The position numbers were made by a program, and so were the translations under genes. Below the pieces are notes generated by a model. That model was not told the origin of the DNA and made no database searches. It saw nothing but the letters and a program-made list of their open reading frames with translations. 64,000 bases of DNA from Desulfamplus sp. (GTDB lineage Bacteria > Desulfobacterota > Desulfobacteria > Desulfobacterales > Desulfobacteraceae), in contig JADFZO010000007.1 in NCBI GenBank assembly GCA_015232465.1, forward strand, positions 1 to 64,000, in the 5' to 3' direction. Below, piece after piece: positions 46,803-55,061 of the stretch (position 1 is its first letter; each line of letters starts with the position of its first letter).

Positions 46803-46938
46803 TATTTTCTCCGTAAAAGACCTCTTGTTGTTTAAGTTTATATTTTATTTTGTTGGAAAGTAAGGAAGATCAGGGGAAGGTGTTTTTTAAAATTTTCAAT
46901 TAAAGATAATTTTGTATATTGAAGTGCTTCAAATCGTG

Positions 46939-47520
46939 TCAACCCATCTTCATTAGCTTATTATAGGCACCTTGTATCTCAATAAATTTTCTATTTGCAA
47001 GCTCTTGAAGCTCTTTTCCAAGATGGGCAACTTTATCTGGGTGATACTGCTTTACAGCAGCTCTGTATGCTGCATGGATATCCTCTTTGGTTGCATTTGG
47101 CTCAACTCCAAGTATCTGATATGCAGATTGCAAAGGCTCGCTATTTTGCCCTTGATTTTGCTCTGCTTTTCCATCTTTTCTCTTTATCTCCTCTTTGGGT
47201 GGCTCTTTTTTATATCTATTATCTTCTGCCTGATTTTGCTGGGTAGAGTTCTCTGCATCTGATTTTTTTTGTGTAAACTGATAACTTTTTGCTTTCTCTT
47301 TACTTGCTTTTGCTTTACTCCAAAAACCTTTACCTCTACTCTTTTTATAAAAAGCCTCTGGCAGACGACCATGTTTTATGTAATAGATAATAGCTCCAAC
47401 AACAGCAGCATCATCAAACAGTCCAAAATATGGTATAAAAAAATCAGGTATTATATCAATTGGGCTTATAAGATAGGCGGCTGCAACCAATCCAAGCAAT
47501 ATTTTATGGTAGGTAGTCAT
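46939..47520 (-). CDS. DUF1232 (YkvA-type) membrane segment fused to a DnaJ domain
   Basis: A 193-aa protein. The N-terminal 50 residues (ISPIDIIPDFFIPYFGLFDD) are the DUF1232 signature with hydrophobic spans. A Lys/Glu/Gln-rich linker (about 65-130) follows, then a J domain with AYQILGVEPNATKEDIHAAYR and the HPD tripeptide (QYHPDKV) needed to stimulate an Hsp70 ATPase. It is likely a membrane-tethered recruiter of DnaK. It lies just beyond the attC-like end of the R-M cassette, so before the insertion it was probably next to the TPR gene now at 51.9 kb. Confidence 0.9.
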   Translation of the reverse strand: MTTYHKILLGLVAAAYLISPIDIIPDFFIPYFGLFDDAAVVGAIIYYIKHGRLPEAFYKKSRGKGFWSKAKASKEKAKSYQFTQKKSDAENSTQQNQAEDNRYKKEPPKEEIKRKDGKAEQNQGQNSEPLQSAYQILGVEPNATKEDIHAAYRAAVKQYHPDKVAHLGKELQELANRKFIEIQGAYNKLMKMG

Positions 47521-47543
47521 TTTTTACCCATCTAATCCTTTTG

Positions 47544-47557
47544 CTAAATAACGCCAA
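47544..47557. repeat. Direct repeat at the 3' border of the R-M cassette
   Basis: CTAAATAACGCCAA here and CTAAATAACACCAA at 51896-51909: 13 of 14 bases identical in the same orientation. The repeat contains the GTTA cleavage core on the minus strand and brackets the two-gene R-M unit. Confidence 0.75.
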
Positions 47558-47604
47558 ATTAAACGGCGGTGCTTTTTGCCGTCCGTTTGAATGATTTGTT
47601 AGGC
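47546..47604 (-). repeat. attC-like integron recombination site
   Basis: Read on the minus strand it begins with the R-box GCCTAAC (complement of 47598-47604), whose TAA is the stop codon of the specificity gene, as in many integron cassettes. Inside, AACAAAT pairs with ATTTGG-type sequence, and AAACGG pairs with CCGTTT around inner CGGC/GCCG stretches and an AAAAA tip, leaving extrahelical bases. It ends in GCGTTATTT, where the final core GTTATTT matches GTTRRRY only in its first four bases. Total length of about 57 bp is normal for attC. No integrase gene is in the window. Confidence 0.7.
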
Positions 47605-49029
47605 ATTTCTTTGCCCTTGCTTTATAGCCTCTTCAATTATTTTGTTAATTGCTTGTTGTTTTTCTTCTATTTGTCTGTCAATTACTTTTTGCTCGTCAAG
47701 TTGCATTTTAATTTTTGCAACTATTTCGGCTTGTTTGATATCGTCCCAATCTGGAATTGGAAACTCTTTTATTTGACTTGGGAAGATGTTTGTATTGTTT
47801 CCAAGCCCTTTTTTGTGAGTGTAAACCAAGTACTGAAAAAAGTCGCTACGCATATAATAATATGCACACAAAAGGTCAAAGCCTGTTAATCTTATTCTTT
47901 GCGTAAAGTCTGCAAAAATTCCGTTTATTTCTTCGTCTTCAATAATGGCAACTTTTCCGATTGTTCCTTCTCCTGAACGTGCTAAAAGTATGTCCCCTTT
48001 TTTAACTGTCTTGTTTAGGTTACTGGCTGCATAGCTTTCAGAAACCTTTTTACAGTCTTCGGGATCAAATGCCCAAGACTTGATATTTGACATTCCGATA
48101 TAAAAATATTCTCCGTCTTCGTCATAGTCGCTTGGTGAAACACTCTTGCCCAAAACGATAGGTTCGGAAATAAAATCTTTAATTCGCTTGTTTGTTTTGC
48201 TTCCCAAAAAAGATTGAATGTAAGCACCTGCTTTGTTATGAAAGCGAACACCCATACGGCAATCAATGTTGTTTGCAAACTTTGAAATGCTTGAAGTATG
48301 GACTTTTTCTTTTTTTATAGTTTCAAACTCTTCCCAATCAAACCCAAATGCTTCACCGAACACTTGATTGATTATGTTTAATATTTGTTTTTGGGTCGCC
48401 TTTAAATTTGCAATTTCTTGTTTTAAAGGACTAATTTTTTCAATTAGTTCTGATTGTGAATTGATAAGAGCGTCAACTATTGATTTCGGAAAACGAATAG
48501 ATTTTAAATCTTCTTCTTTTAAAGTAGGATAACCTTTGCCCTGCCTTGATACAGCATTTATTTGGCTGATAAATTTCGTTCTAAGTGCTAAAAAGAAAAG
48601 TTCAGAATTTATTTTAGGTCTGATGTGAATAAACGCTTTGGTGAAATACGTTTCTTCATTCTCAATTAGAACATTTTTATTTAGGTATGGCCTGATTTTA
48701 GAAATTAAAACATCACCTGACAAGGGTTTGATAATATCGCCTTTCTCTATCTTTTTAAACAAACTTTCGTTATCTTTTTGTCTATCATCAAATGACAATT
48801 CAACTGGCTCAACTTCACCCAATTTATTCACATTTCTTATTTCAGCATATTTAAATTGTTTAAGTATTGAAATATCAATACTTTGATATGGAACAAAATT
48901 AAACAACTGTCTGTAAGAGTAAAAGTCTTCACTGTTCGTTTCAAAAGATGAAATATACTTGTAATCGTATCGCAAACTTTCTTCTGAACGGAAATCAGAA
49001 AGTTTCTTTTTTTGAATATTTACTCCCAT
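47599..49029 (-). CDS. Restriction-modification DNA specificity subunit (HsdS-like)
   Basis: A 476-aa protein with two target-recognition domains separated and followed by conserved helices. Typical segments: SGDVLISKIRPYLNKNVLI and GDILLARSGEGTIGKVAII in TRD1 and TRD2, SRQGKGYPTLKEEDLKSIRFP and GLGNNTNIFPSQIKEFPIP before the helices, and the spacer KQEIANLKATQKQILNIINQ. It directs the methylase-nuclease subunit to a bipartite DNA target. Its start overlaps the partner stop by 10 bp. The stop codon lies inside the attC-like R-box. Confidence 0.92.
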   Translation of the reverse strand: MGVNIQKKKLSDFRSEESLRYDYKYISSFETNSEDFYSYRQLFNFVPYQSIDISILKQFKYAEIRNVNKLGEVEPVELSFDDRQKDNESLFKKIEKGDIIKPLSGDVLISKIRPYLNKNVLIENEETYFTKAFIHIRPKINSELFFLALRTKFISQINAVSRQGKGYPTLKEEDLKSIRFPKSIVDALINSQSELIEKISPLKQEIANLKATQKQILNIINQVFGEAFGFDWEEFETIKKEKVHTSSISKFANNIDCRMGVRFHNKAGAYIQSFLGSKTNKRIKDFISEPIVLGKSVSPSDYDEDGEYFYIGMSNIKSWAFDPEDCKKVSESYAASNLNKTVKKGDILLARSGEGTIGKVAIIEDEEINGIFADFTQRIRLTGFDLLCAYYYMRSDFFQYLVYTHKKGLGNNTNIFPSQIKEFPIPDWDDIKQAEIVAKIKMQLDEQKVIDRQIEEKQQAINKIIEEAIKQGQRNA

Positions 49030-51821
49030 ACTACGTCTTTCCTAATGTTGTCTAATATGGTTAGTAACTCAGATGTGCGAAGCACAATGTCATCACTTTT
49101 GTAGCGTGATAACACTCCGTTTTTAAAGTGGCTAATCAGTTCAGTATCGGTTCTTTCAGCAAATTCTATTTTCAGTTTGTCGCTTTCGTAGTATTTTATG
49201 AAAATCTCAATTACCTGTGCTTTCTCGGTTTCTGCCTGTTCAATTTTTGTGTTTTGTGTTTCAATGTCTGCATTGAGCTTTTCAGCTTTCTTTTTCAATG
49301 CTTCGGTTTCTTTGCCATCAATTTTTTTATTAACTGCTTCTAATTCCGTTTTTAGTTCTGCCAATTGATCTTTCAAAATCTTGATGTCTTTTTCATAGGT
49401 TTCAATAATTCCTTTGGTGTCAATTGAGTTAGGTGAATACTCAATATCGTAAAGGTCATTTGGCATAGGGTTTTCGCCCCGCTTGGTGCGTTTGTAACCC
49501 ACATTTTCAGCCTCTGCCATAAAAATATCATAGTCCATTTCTTTGGCTACTTCACCAAACACCCACCAAGAGTTGTAAAAGCCAAATACATGAGTTTCCT
49601 TTTCAAATTTTGAAAGGCTGTCAATTTCTTCACTGTATTTGGTTAAAAGCTCTTTTGGGTTTAATGCTTCGTCTTCAGGTGTAATGTAGTCTTTCAGGAA
49701 GCGTTTAATGTTTTCTTTGATATGCTTTAAATCTTCTTTGTTGATTACTTCAACAGCTTCTTTGTCTTCTTTCTCTAAAAGTGTGTTTAGGTCGGTAGTA
49801 AGTTCCTTAACCCAAACAAATTTTTTGCTGGGTTTGGCTTCATTCACAAAGTAGTCGTAATAGCGAACTACACGGGTTTTGAGTTTTGCCCATTCCTTAC
49901 CGTATTTGTCCCAAAGCTCGTTCCATTGCTCAACTTGTTTTTTGGTTTTCTTTTGAGCAAACAAGAGGCTTGTTTTGGTGGAAGTGTAAGGCTCAAAAGT
50001 TACCTGCGGTAAACTTACGATTGCCTTTACATTGAAATACTTGAAAAGAAATAGGCGAATATATTTGTTTTCTGTTGTGTCAAAAACGCTTTCAGGAAGG
50101 ACAACACCCAAACGACCGCCTTCTTTCAAAAGCTGGTAATATCGTTCAATAAACAAGTTTTCAGAGTTCTTTTTCTCGCCAAATACAAAAGCGTTTTTTA
50201 CTTCTCTTTGGGTTTGAGTGTCCAAATCAACACTAAAAGGAGGATTACTTACAGCAACATCAAATTTTGCGTTTACTTCTTTGTCACTGTATAGCGATTC
50301 TATGGTAGCTGTTTCTAAATAGTTGGGTGATGTTTCTTTTACATAATTTCTGAATGGAAGAAGCCCATCTTTTATAAAAATATTTGTTGAACCATCACCA
50401 TGTAAAATCATATTTACCTTTGCAGAAATACCTAAATCTGTGTTAATTTCACAAGCATAGAGGTAATCTTTTGCCCATCTATGTTCCTTATTTTTTTCAT
50501 CAGGCTTACCGAACAAATCTTCAAACTTATCTTTGATTTGTCTGCTTGACTTTACTCGATGCACTTGTTTATACTTTAATTCTTTCGTTATTATTTTCAT
50601 AGCCTGAACTATATATGTTACACTTCCTGCCGAGGGGTCAATGACGAACGGCAATTCTCTATCATTGTTCAGTCGATCAATTGCCAAATTGTCAAGTTGC
50701 AAAGCATAAAGCAAAAAGTTTACAATTGGAGTAGGGGTAAAAAATTGCCCTTTGTTTTGCTTGAAACCGTCTCTTGTAATGCTTTCAAAGAAATCACCCA
50801 AAATATCTTTACCGTCCAATGAACTACGACCTTCCAAAAAAGAAAAGTTCTCTAAGGATTGAACTGTGTAAATGAGTTTGTTAAGTGGAAATTTGTTCCT
50901 GTTGATTACATTGTCATCATCAATTTTTTGTTGTTCCGATACGTTGAGTTGTTCCTTTAAAGCTCTTTTGTAAAGCTGATTTATTCTGTCGTAAACTTTT
51001 TCAGATGCTTCAATATGGCTTCCATATTGGTAAACCTGAAAATCGTATTCTTGTCCGTCTTCTTTTTCGTATTCGTCCTGAATTTTAGCAAGAATGATGT
51101 TTACAAGAGAATAGAAAATTTCACTGTCATTTGTTCCGCCACCGCCCCAAAGCACATTATGCAGGTTTCTGCCCAAACCTTCAATTTCTTCACGATTGAT
51201 TTTTGTTCTTAAATCGTATTTTTCGTGTCCTTTGATTAAAGGTTGTTTCTTGGGTTCTCCGTAACCTGCGGTTATTTCTGTTCCAATGGAAATAAAGCCG
51301 TCATTTTCCCAATCCGTGTAATTTCGGTATTTCTCAAAATCAATGATGATTGCCTTGTCTAAAATACCTTCGTCTTGCAGGTCGGCAGTGTAGTAAACCA
51401 AATATTTTACTTTGGTCTTAAAGTCTTTTTCTTCAGTTTGTGCTAATGAAAAAAGTTGCCCTTCGATTTTTTCTTTGTCTTTCTCAAACTTGTCGGGTGC
51501 TTTAGCTTCAATAAAAAAGAAAGGATTCCCCTTGTCGTCTTTTACAATGATGTCAATTCTTGGTAAAAGTTTTCCGTGTCCTGCTTTTACGGAATATTCT
51601 TTTTCAATTTCAATGTTCTCAGGCTTGTAGTCAAGTTCGTTGATTAATCGGTCAATAAGAAATGCTCTTACAATTTCTTCCTCGCCTGTCAGCGATTTTA
51701 AAACTCTATTTTGTTTAATTTTTTCGGAATACTGAACAGTTGCTTTATCAAGGTTGATTTTTGCAACACTATTTTTCTCTATTGTCAGTTTTTGCTCAAC
51801 GACTTTCTTCAATTCATTCAT
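49020..51821 (-). CDS. Fused nuclease-N6-adenine methyltransferase subunit (type IIG/BcgI-like)
   Basis: A 933-aa bifunctional R-M subunit. Residues about 60-140 hold a PD-(D/E)XK nuclease of HSDR_N type: LLPRIDIIVKDD then FFFIEAKAP (Asp, Glu-x-Lys). The methyltransferase core has DPSAGSVTYIVQAM as an altered SAM-binding motif I and catalytic NPPFSVD (motif IV). GQFFTPTPIVNFLL and RLGVVLPESVFD are typical of HsdM-like enzymes. A long coiled coil lies near 800-870. No translocase helicase (HsdR) is nearby, so cutting must be by this subunit with the HsdS-like partner, as in BcgI-type systems. The usual D-P-x-x-G-(S/T)-G is DPSAGSV here. Confidence 0.85.
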   Translation of the reverse strand: MNELKKVVEQKLTIEKNSVAKINLDKATVQYSEKIKQNRVLKSLTGEEEIVRAFLIDRLINELDYKPENIEIEKEYSVKAGHGKLLPRIDIIVKDDKGNPFFFIEAKAPDKFEKDKEKIEGQLFSLAQTEEKDFKTKVKYLVYYTADLQDEGILDKAIIIDFEKYRNYTDWENDGFISIGTEITAGYGEPKKQPLIKGHEKYDLRTKINREEIEGLGRNLHNVLWGGGGTNDSEIFYSLVNIILAKIQDEYEKEDGQEYDFQVYQYGSHIEASEKVYDRINQLYKRALKEQLNVSEQQKIDDDNVINRNKFPLNKLIYTVQSLENFSFLEGRSSLDGKDILGDFFESITRDGFKQNKGQFFTPTPIVNFLLYALQLDNLAIDRLNNDRELPFVIDPSAGSVTYIVQAMKIITKELKYKQVHRVKSSRQIKDKFEDLFGKPDEKNKEHRWAKDYLYACEINTDLGISAKVNMILHGDGSTNIFIKDGLLPFRNYVKETSPNYLETATIESLYSDKEVNAKFDVAVSNPPFSVDLDTQTQREVKNAFVFGEKKNSENLFIERYYQLLKEGGRLGVVLPESVFDTTENKYIRLFLFKYFNVKAIVSLPQVTFEPYTSTKTSLLFAQKKTKKQVEQWNELWDKYGKEWAKLKTRVVRYYDYFVNEAKPSKKFVWVKELTTDLNTLLEKEDKEAVEVINKEDLKHIKENIKRFLKDYITPEDEALNPKELLTKYSEEIDSLSKFEKETHVFGFYNSWWVFGEVAKEMDYDIFMAEAENVGYKRTKRGENPMPNDLYDIEYSPNSIDTKGIIETYEKDIKILKDQLAELKTELEAVNKKIDGKETEALKKKAEKLNADIETQNTKIEQAETEKAQVIEIFIKYYESDKLKIEFAERTDTELISHFKNGVLSRYKSDDIVLRTSELLTILDNIRKDVVWE

Positions 51822-51895
51822 TTATATTCAAAATCCCTAAAAATAAAAATTATCGAGTGCTTTTCTTTTCCAATGCTTGATCTGATTCCTAACCC

Positions 51896-51909
51896 CTAAA
51901 TAACACCAA
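51896..51909. repeat. Direct repeat at the 5' border of the R-M cassette
   Basis: CTAAATAACACCAA, matching 47544-47557 with one mismatch. It encodes the last codons and the TAG stop of the TPR gene, so this copy is probably the original target. The 74 bp from here to the methyltransferase start also hold GTTAGGA (minus strand) at 51887-51893. Confidence 0.7.
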
Positions 51910-52954
51910 GATCAATAGCCTTTATAACCTGTTTTGCCTCTTTAAAGCTGCTATCTATCTCAACAGCCTTTTGAAAAAGCTCTCTTGCCTTGTCTGTATT
52001 TTTCATATCCAAATAGATTCTTCCCATATTGTAATAGATATTTGGCTCGTCAGGGTGAATTTTTAATGCCTTGTTGTAGTGAATTAAAGCTGTATTGTGA
52101 TCACCTCGTTTTCGATAGATAACACCAAGTGAGTTAAAAACATTAAGAGATTCAGAGCCAAGTGCCAATATCTCATTTAAAATCTCCTCAGCATGTCCAT
52201 CATTATCCCTCTCAAGATGTATCTGGGCTGCATAGCTTAAACACTCGTCAGCTTTATCATTTTGCCCCAATGCACGATACGCTTTGCCCATCTCTTCGTA
52301 CGCTTTGGCAAATAACCTATCAAGCTGAGTTGCCTTTCTAAATGCAACAATAGCTTCAGAATGTTTTCCCTGAATACTCTTTATATATCCAATGTTGTAG
52401 TAATATTCAGGATTCTCCTTCTGGTTGACCATTGATTTGAACTCATTTATCGCCTCATCATATTTTCCTTTGCTAATAAGATCAGAGCCTTTGCTAATCT
52501 GCTTTTCAGCATTACCCACAACTATGGCTTTGGGTTTTCCAAGTGTAGATGTGATTTTATCTTTAAGGGTCTGTATGGTGCAGGGCATAACAATAAGACC
52601 GCTTACACCTGAATGACCAGCTTTTAGCACTTTAAGGGTTGTAAATGCTGGGTCTGTTAGAAAAAATGGGGTATCAGCATATTTATCTTTTTTTCTCATC
52701 ACCCTTAAAAAACTAAGCCCTTTAACCTTTTGTGTATCATAAGCACATATTACACAATTAATCTCTTTTTTTCCTGTAATAAGAATAGCTTGCTCATCTG
52801 TTTGGGTCGCTATTGTGTCTAAAAATCCAAGTTTTTGGATAGCTTTTGTCAACCCTGCTAACATTCTTGGATCATCATTAACAATAAGTATGCTGTTTTG
52901 TTGATTTGAGTTCTCAACAGAAGATGTCATAGAGTTTGATTCAGATGGCATCAA
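51896..52954 (-). CDS. Pseudo-receiver domain with C-terminal TPR repeats
   Basis: A 352-aa cytoplasmic protein. The receiver-like domain (residues about 21-140) keeps LIVNDDPRM but has CVICAYDTQ, with Ala71 at the phospho-acceptor position, and IVMPCT where the conserved Lys should be. Phosphorylation is therefore unlikely. Residues 155-345 form about five TPR units (for example YYNIGYIKSIQGKHSEAIVAF and IYYNMGRIYLDMKNTDKAREL, shown in part). It overlaps the end of the adenylate cyclase gene by 14 bp, so it may scaffold or regulate cAMP production. Confidence 0.8.
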   Translation of the reverse strand: MMPSESNSMTSSVENSNQQNSILIVNDDPRMLAGLTKAIQKLGFLDTIATQTDEQAILITGKKEINCVICAYDTQKVKGLSFLRVMRKKDKYADTPFFLTDPAFTTLKVLKAGHSGVSGLIVMPCTIQTLKDKITSTLGKPKAIVVGNAEKQISKGSDLISKGKYDEAINEFKSMVNQKENPEYYYNIGYIKSIQGKHSEAIVAFRKATQLDRLFAKAYEEMGKAYRALGQNDKADECLSYAAQIHLERDNDGHAEEILNEILALGSESLNVFNSLGVIYRKRGDHNTALIHYNKALKIHPDEPNIYYNMGRIYLDMKNTDKARELFQKAVEIDSSFKEAKQVIKAIDLGVI

Positions 52955-55046
52955 GATATGGTCTCCTTAAAGTGGTATTTATATCCAAATTTTCATTCAA
53001 GCTACTTCTAATAACTTTAGTATCCTCAACAATGGTTTTAATATTTTGGATAAGTTTAGATGATGGCTTTAAAGCTATCTCAAAAATTGAGTAAATAGAG
53101 CCTTTTTCATGGTATTGTAAAATTTTCATAGCTATTTGATAGCACTGTTTTTCGATATTCTCAACATTTTCAAGGTTGAGCACTTCAAAGAGTATCTCTC
53201 CCCATGAGTTTCTGATAAGAAATTCACACCTCTGAATCTGACTATTCTGCTCATTAATCACAACAAGCACAACAATCCTCTCCCAAACTGGCTCAGATAA
53301 AAACGGCTCATCAGATAGCGGCATCCATGGTTGCAGCGATAGGCATATTTCATCACAATCAGTATCTTTTTCAAGGCTCTTGTATAGCTTTAATGGTGAT
53401 TTTATCTCAAGATTGGTTGTCCCTCTAATGTAGAGATGGTTATACATGCACCAGCCAATAACCTCCATAAAATATTGAGATGAGTTCAAAAATTTGTAAC
53501 TCTTTTTTTGAGGGTTAAAAGAGAATAGTAGCCACTCTTGGTAGCTGACTAACCCATCTTGCTTTTGCTTTGGAAGTAAGCTCATAAAAGTTTGGGGCTT
53601 TAAACTTAGATATGTTGAACATTTGGGCAAAATCCCCTTTTTCTTTACAGTGATTTTGTTTACTCTATTTTTTAATATTTTTAAATCTCTCTCTTTTTTG
53701 CTAAGAGATGCTGATTTTTTAAATCCAACCAAATTGCTATTTTCAGCCTCTCCATTTTCTCCATCTTTACCAAGCGATGCTCTGTATAGTTGAGATAATC
53801 TATCAATCATGGTCTTATCAAATAGCGTCTTTTCAGATTCAGACCAATTTTGGTAATCAAGGAGCTTTTTTAACCTTGTGCTGCTTAACTTCCACAATCT
53901 TACATACCTATCTAAAATTTTGCGTTTAGGAGAATCTTTAGGGGGAAGAGTTACAACTGGAAATCCGCACAACCTAAAAAAAATAGCAGCCTTAATTTGA
54001 GATAAAGCCCTTTGATCTCCAAGCTCTGTGTAAAATTTAAGGATTCTTTCAAAGGCTATAATATAAGGGTCTGCTGCGTAATCATCAATTATTGAGTCTG
54101 CAAACCGCTGTTTTACCATATCGCATAAAAGTATTGGATTTGGCTTTTTAGGGTCATAATCTTCATCATAAACAACAACAGGCTCACTATTTTTAATACT
54201 ACTATTTACATTATAGCTTGCTGTAATTGAAGCCTTAATAACAGATTTTACAGGATCATAAGGGGCTTTGCATATCTGCCACAAGAGTCCTCGTTGAATC
54301 TCCTCAATTGGCATGGAATCAAAAGTGCCAAGATCAATAAACTCCTCATGTTTAAGAGCCTCTTGTTTCCACTCATCAATCCCTGTTGGTTTTAAATCTA
54401 ACGGCTGAACAGCCCAAAGTGGAATCTTTCCAGCAACCATTATAAATGTTCGATAAAACTCCTCTTTTAACAAAAGCTCTGGAACAGCAACAGAATCATC
54501 ATCACAGTTATCAAAAATATTATCTCTTAATTTATCTGCATAGTGAATAAAGAAGGTAACCTCTTGAGCAAATGCCTTTCTGCTGTAAGTTGTTATTAAA
54601 TTTAGCTTTTCATTCAAAATAGCTATAAAATTGCTATCATTTTTGTCGTGATTGGGTCTGTCAATAACAACCCAAAAATCAAAATCAGACTTTACAGATT
54701 GGGTAAATGTGCCAAGACTTCCAATATGATAGATTGCCTGAACAGCGGGATTTTGGCACTTTATAGAGAGAAGCTGCATTGCTGCGGGGTTGCTATTTGA
54801 AATATCTTTTGCAAATCCAGAGTTTTCAAAGTTCCACACACCAAAAATTTTACTATCAAGCATCTTTACATATCCCGGAAAATCAGGGGAGTTGATATGA
54901 ACTAAAAATGGTATCTCTTTAAAAAGGGTGAGCTTTTCAGGGGGCAGATAGCGAATCATCTCCCTTATCCTCACAATATTGTGAAGAAGAAAATCTTTTT
55001 TGCTATTTTCAATTTCTAAGTCAATATCCACGATTGATTTTGCCAA
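52941..55046 (-). CDS. cyaA: Class I adenylate cyclase
   Basis: A 701-aa protein of the enterobacterial CyaA family (class I), which makes cAMP from ATP in the cytoplasm. The nucleotidyltransferase signature IGSLGTFTQSVKSDFDFWVVID, given here in part as GSLGTF and SDFDFW, carries the two metal-binding Asp residues. Other CyaA segments are FYRTFIMVAGKIPLWAV and the C-terminal NSWGEILFEVLN. The start is TTG at 55046 with AAGGGG just before it. It is shorter than E. coli CyaA (about 850 aa), mainly through a smaller C-terminal regulatory region. The pseudo-receiver/TPR gene overlaps its end. Confidence 0.9.
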   Translation of the reverse strand: MAKSIVDIDLEIENSKKDFLLHNIVRIREMIRYLPPEKLTLFKEIPFLVHINSPDFPGYVKMLDSKIFGVWNFENSGFAKDISNSNPAAMQLLSIKCQNPAVQAIYHIGSLGTFTQSVKSDFDFWVVIDRPNHDKNDSNFIAILNEKLNLITTYSRKAFAQEVTFFIHYADKLRDNIFDNCDDDSVAVPELLLKEEFYRTFIMVAGKIPLWAVQPLDLKPTGIDEWKQEALKHEEFIDLGTFDSMPIEEIQRGLLWQICKAPYDPVKSVIKASITASYNVNSSIKNSEPVVVYDEDYDPKKPNPILLCDMVKQRFADSIIDDYAADPYIIAFERILKFYTELGDQRALSQIKAAIFFRLCGFPVVTLPPKDSPKRKILDRYVRLWKLSSTRLKKLLDYQNWSESEKTLFDKTMIDRLSQLYRASLGKDGENGEAENSNLVGFKKSASLSKKERDLKILKNRVNKITVKKKGILPKCSTYLSLKPQTFMSLLPKQKQDGLVSYQEWLLFSFNPQKKSYKFLNSSQYFMEVIGWCMYNHLYIRGTTNLEIKSPLKLYKSLEKDTDCDEICLSLQPWMPLSDEPFLSEPVWERIVVLVVINEQNSQIQRCEFLIRNSWGEILFEVLNLENVENIEKQCYQIAMKILQYHEKGSIYSIFEIALKPSSKLIQNIKTIVEDTKVIRSSLNENLDINTTLRRPYLDAI

Positions 55047-55061
55047 ATTTACCCCTTTTTA

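Larger units (their letters stand above)
47552..51903 (-). mobile_element. Putative integron-type gene cassette carrying an R-M system
   Basis: The two co-directional R-M genes end in the attC-like site and are bracketed by the 14-bp repeats at 47544-47557 and 51896-51909, the second of which is the 3' end of the TPR gene. Cleavage between G and TT of GTTATTT at both repeats would release about 4.35 kb. An alternative 5' border is GTTAGGA (complement of 51887-51893). The proteins look Bacteroidota-like in style, unlike their neighbours. The extent is inferred. Confidence 0.6.

Noticed and set aside
47599-51821. A complete type I R-M system
   Set aside because: No HsdR-type helicase is present; the methylase subunit carries its own nuclease domain instead.
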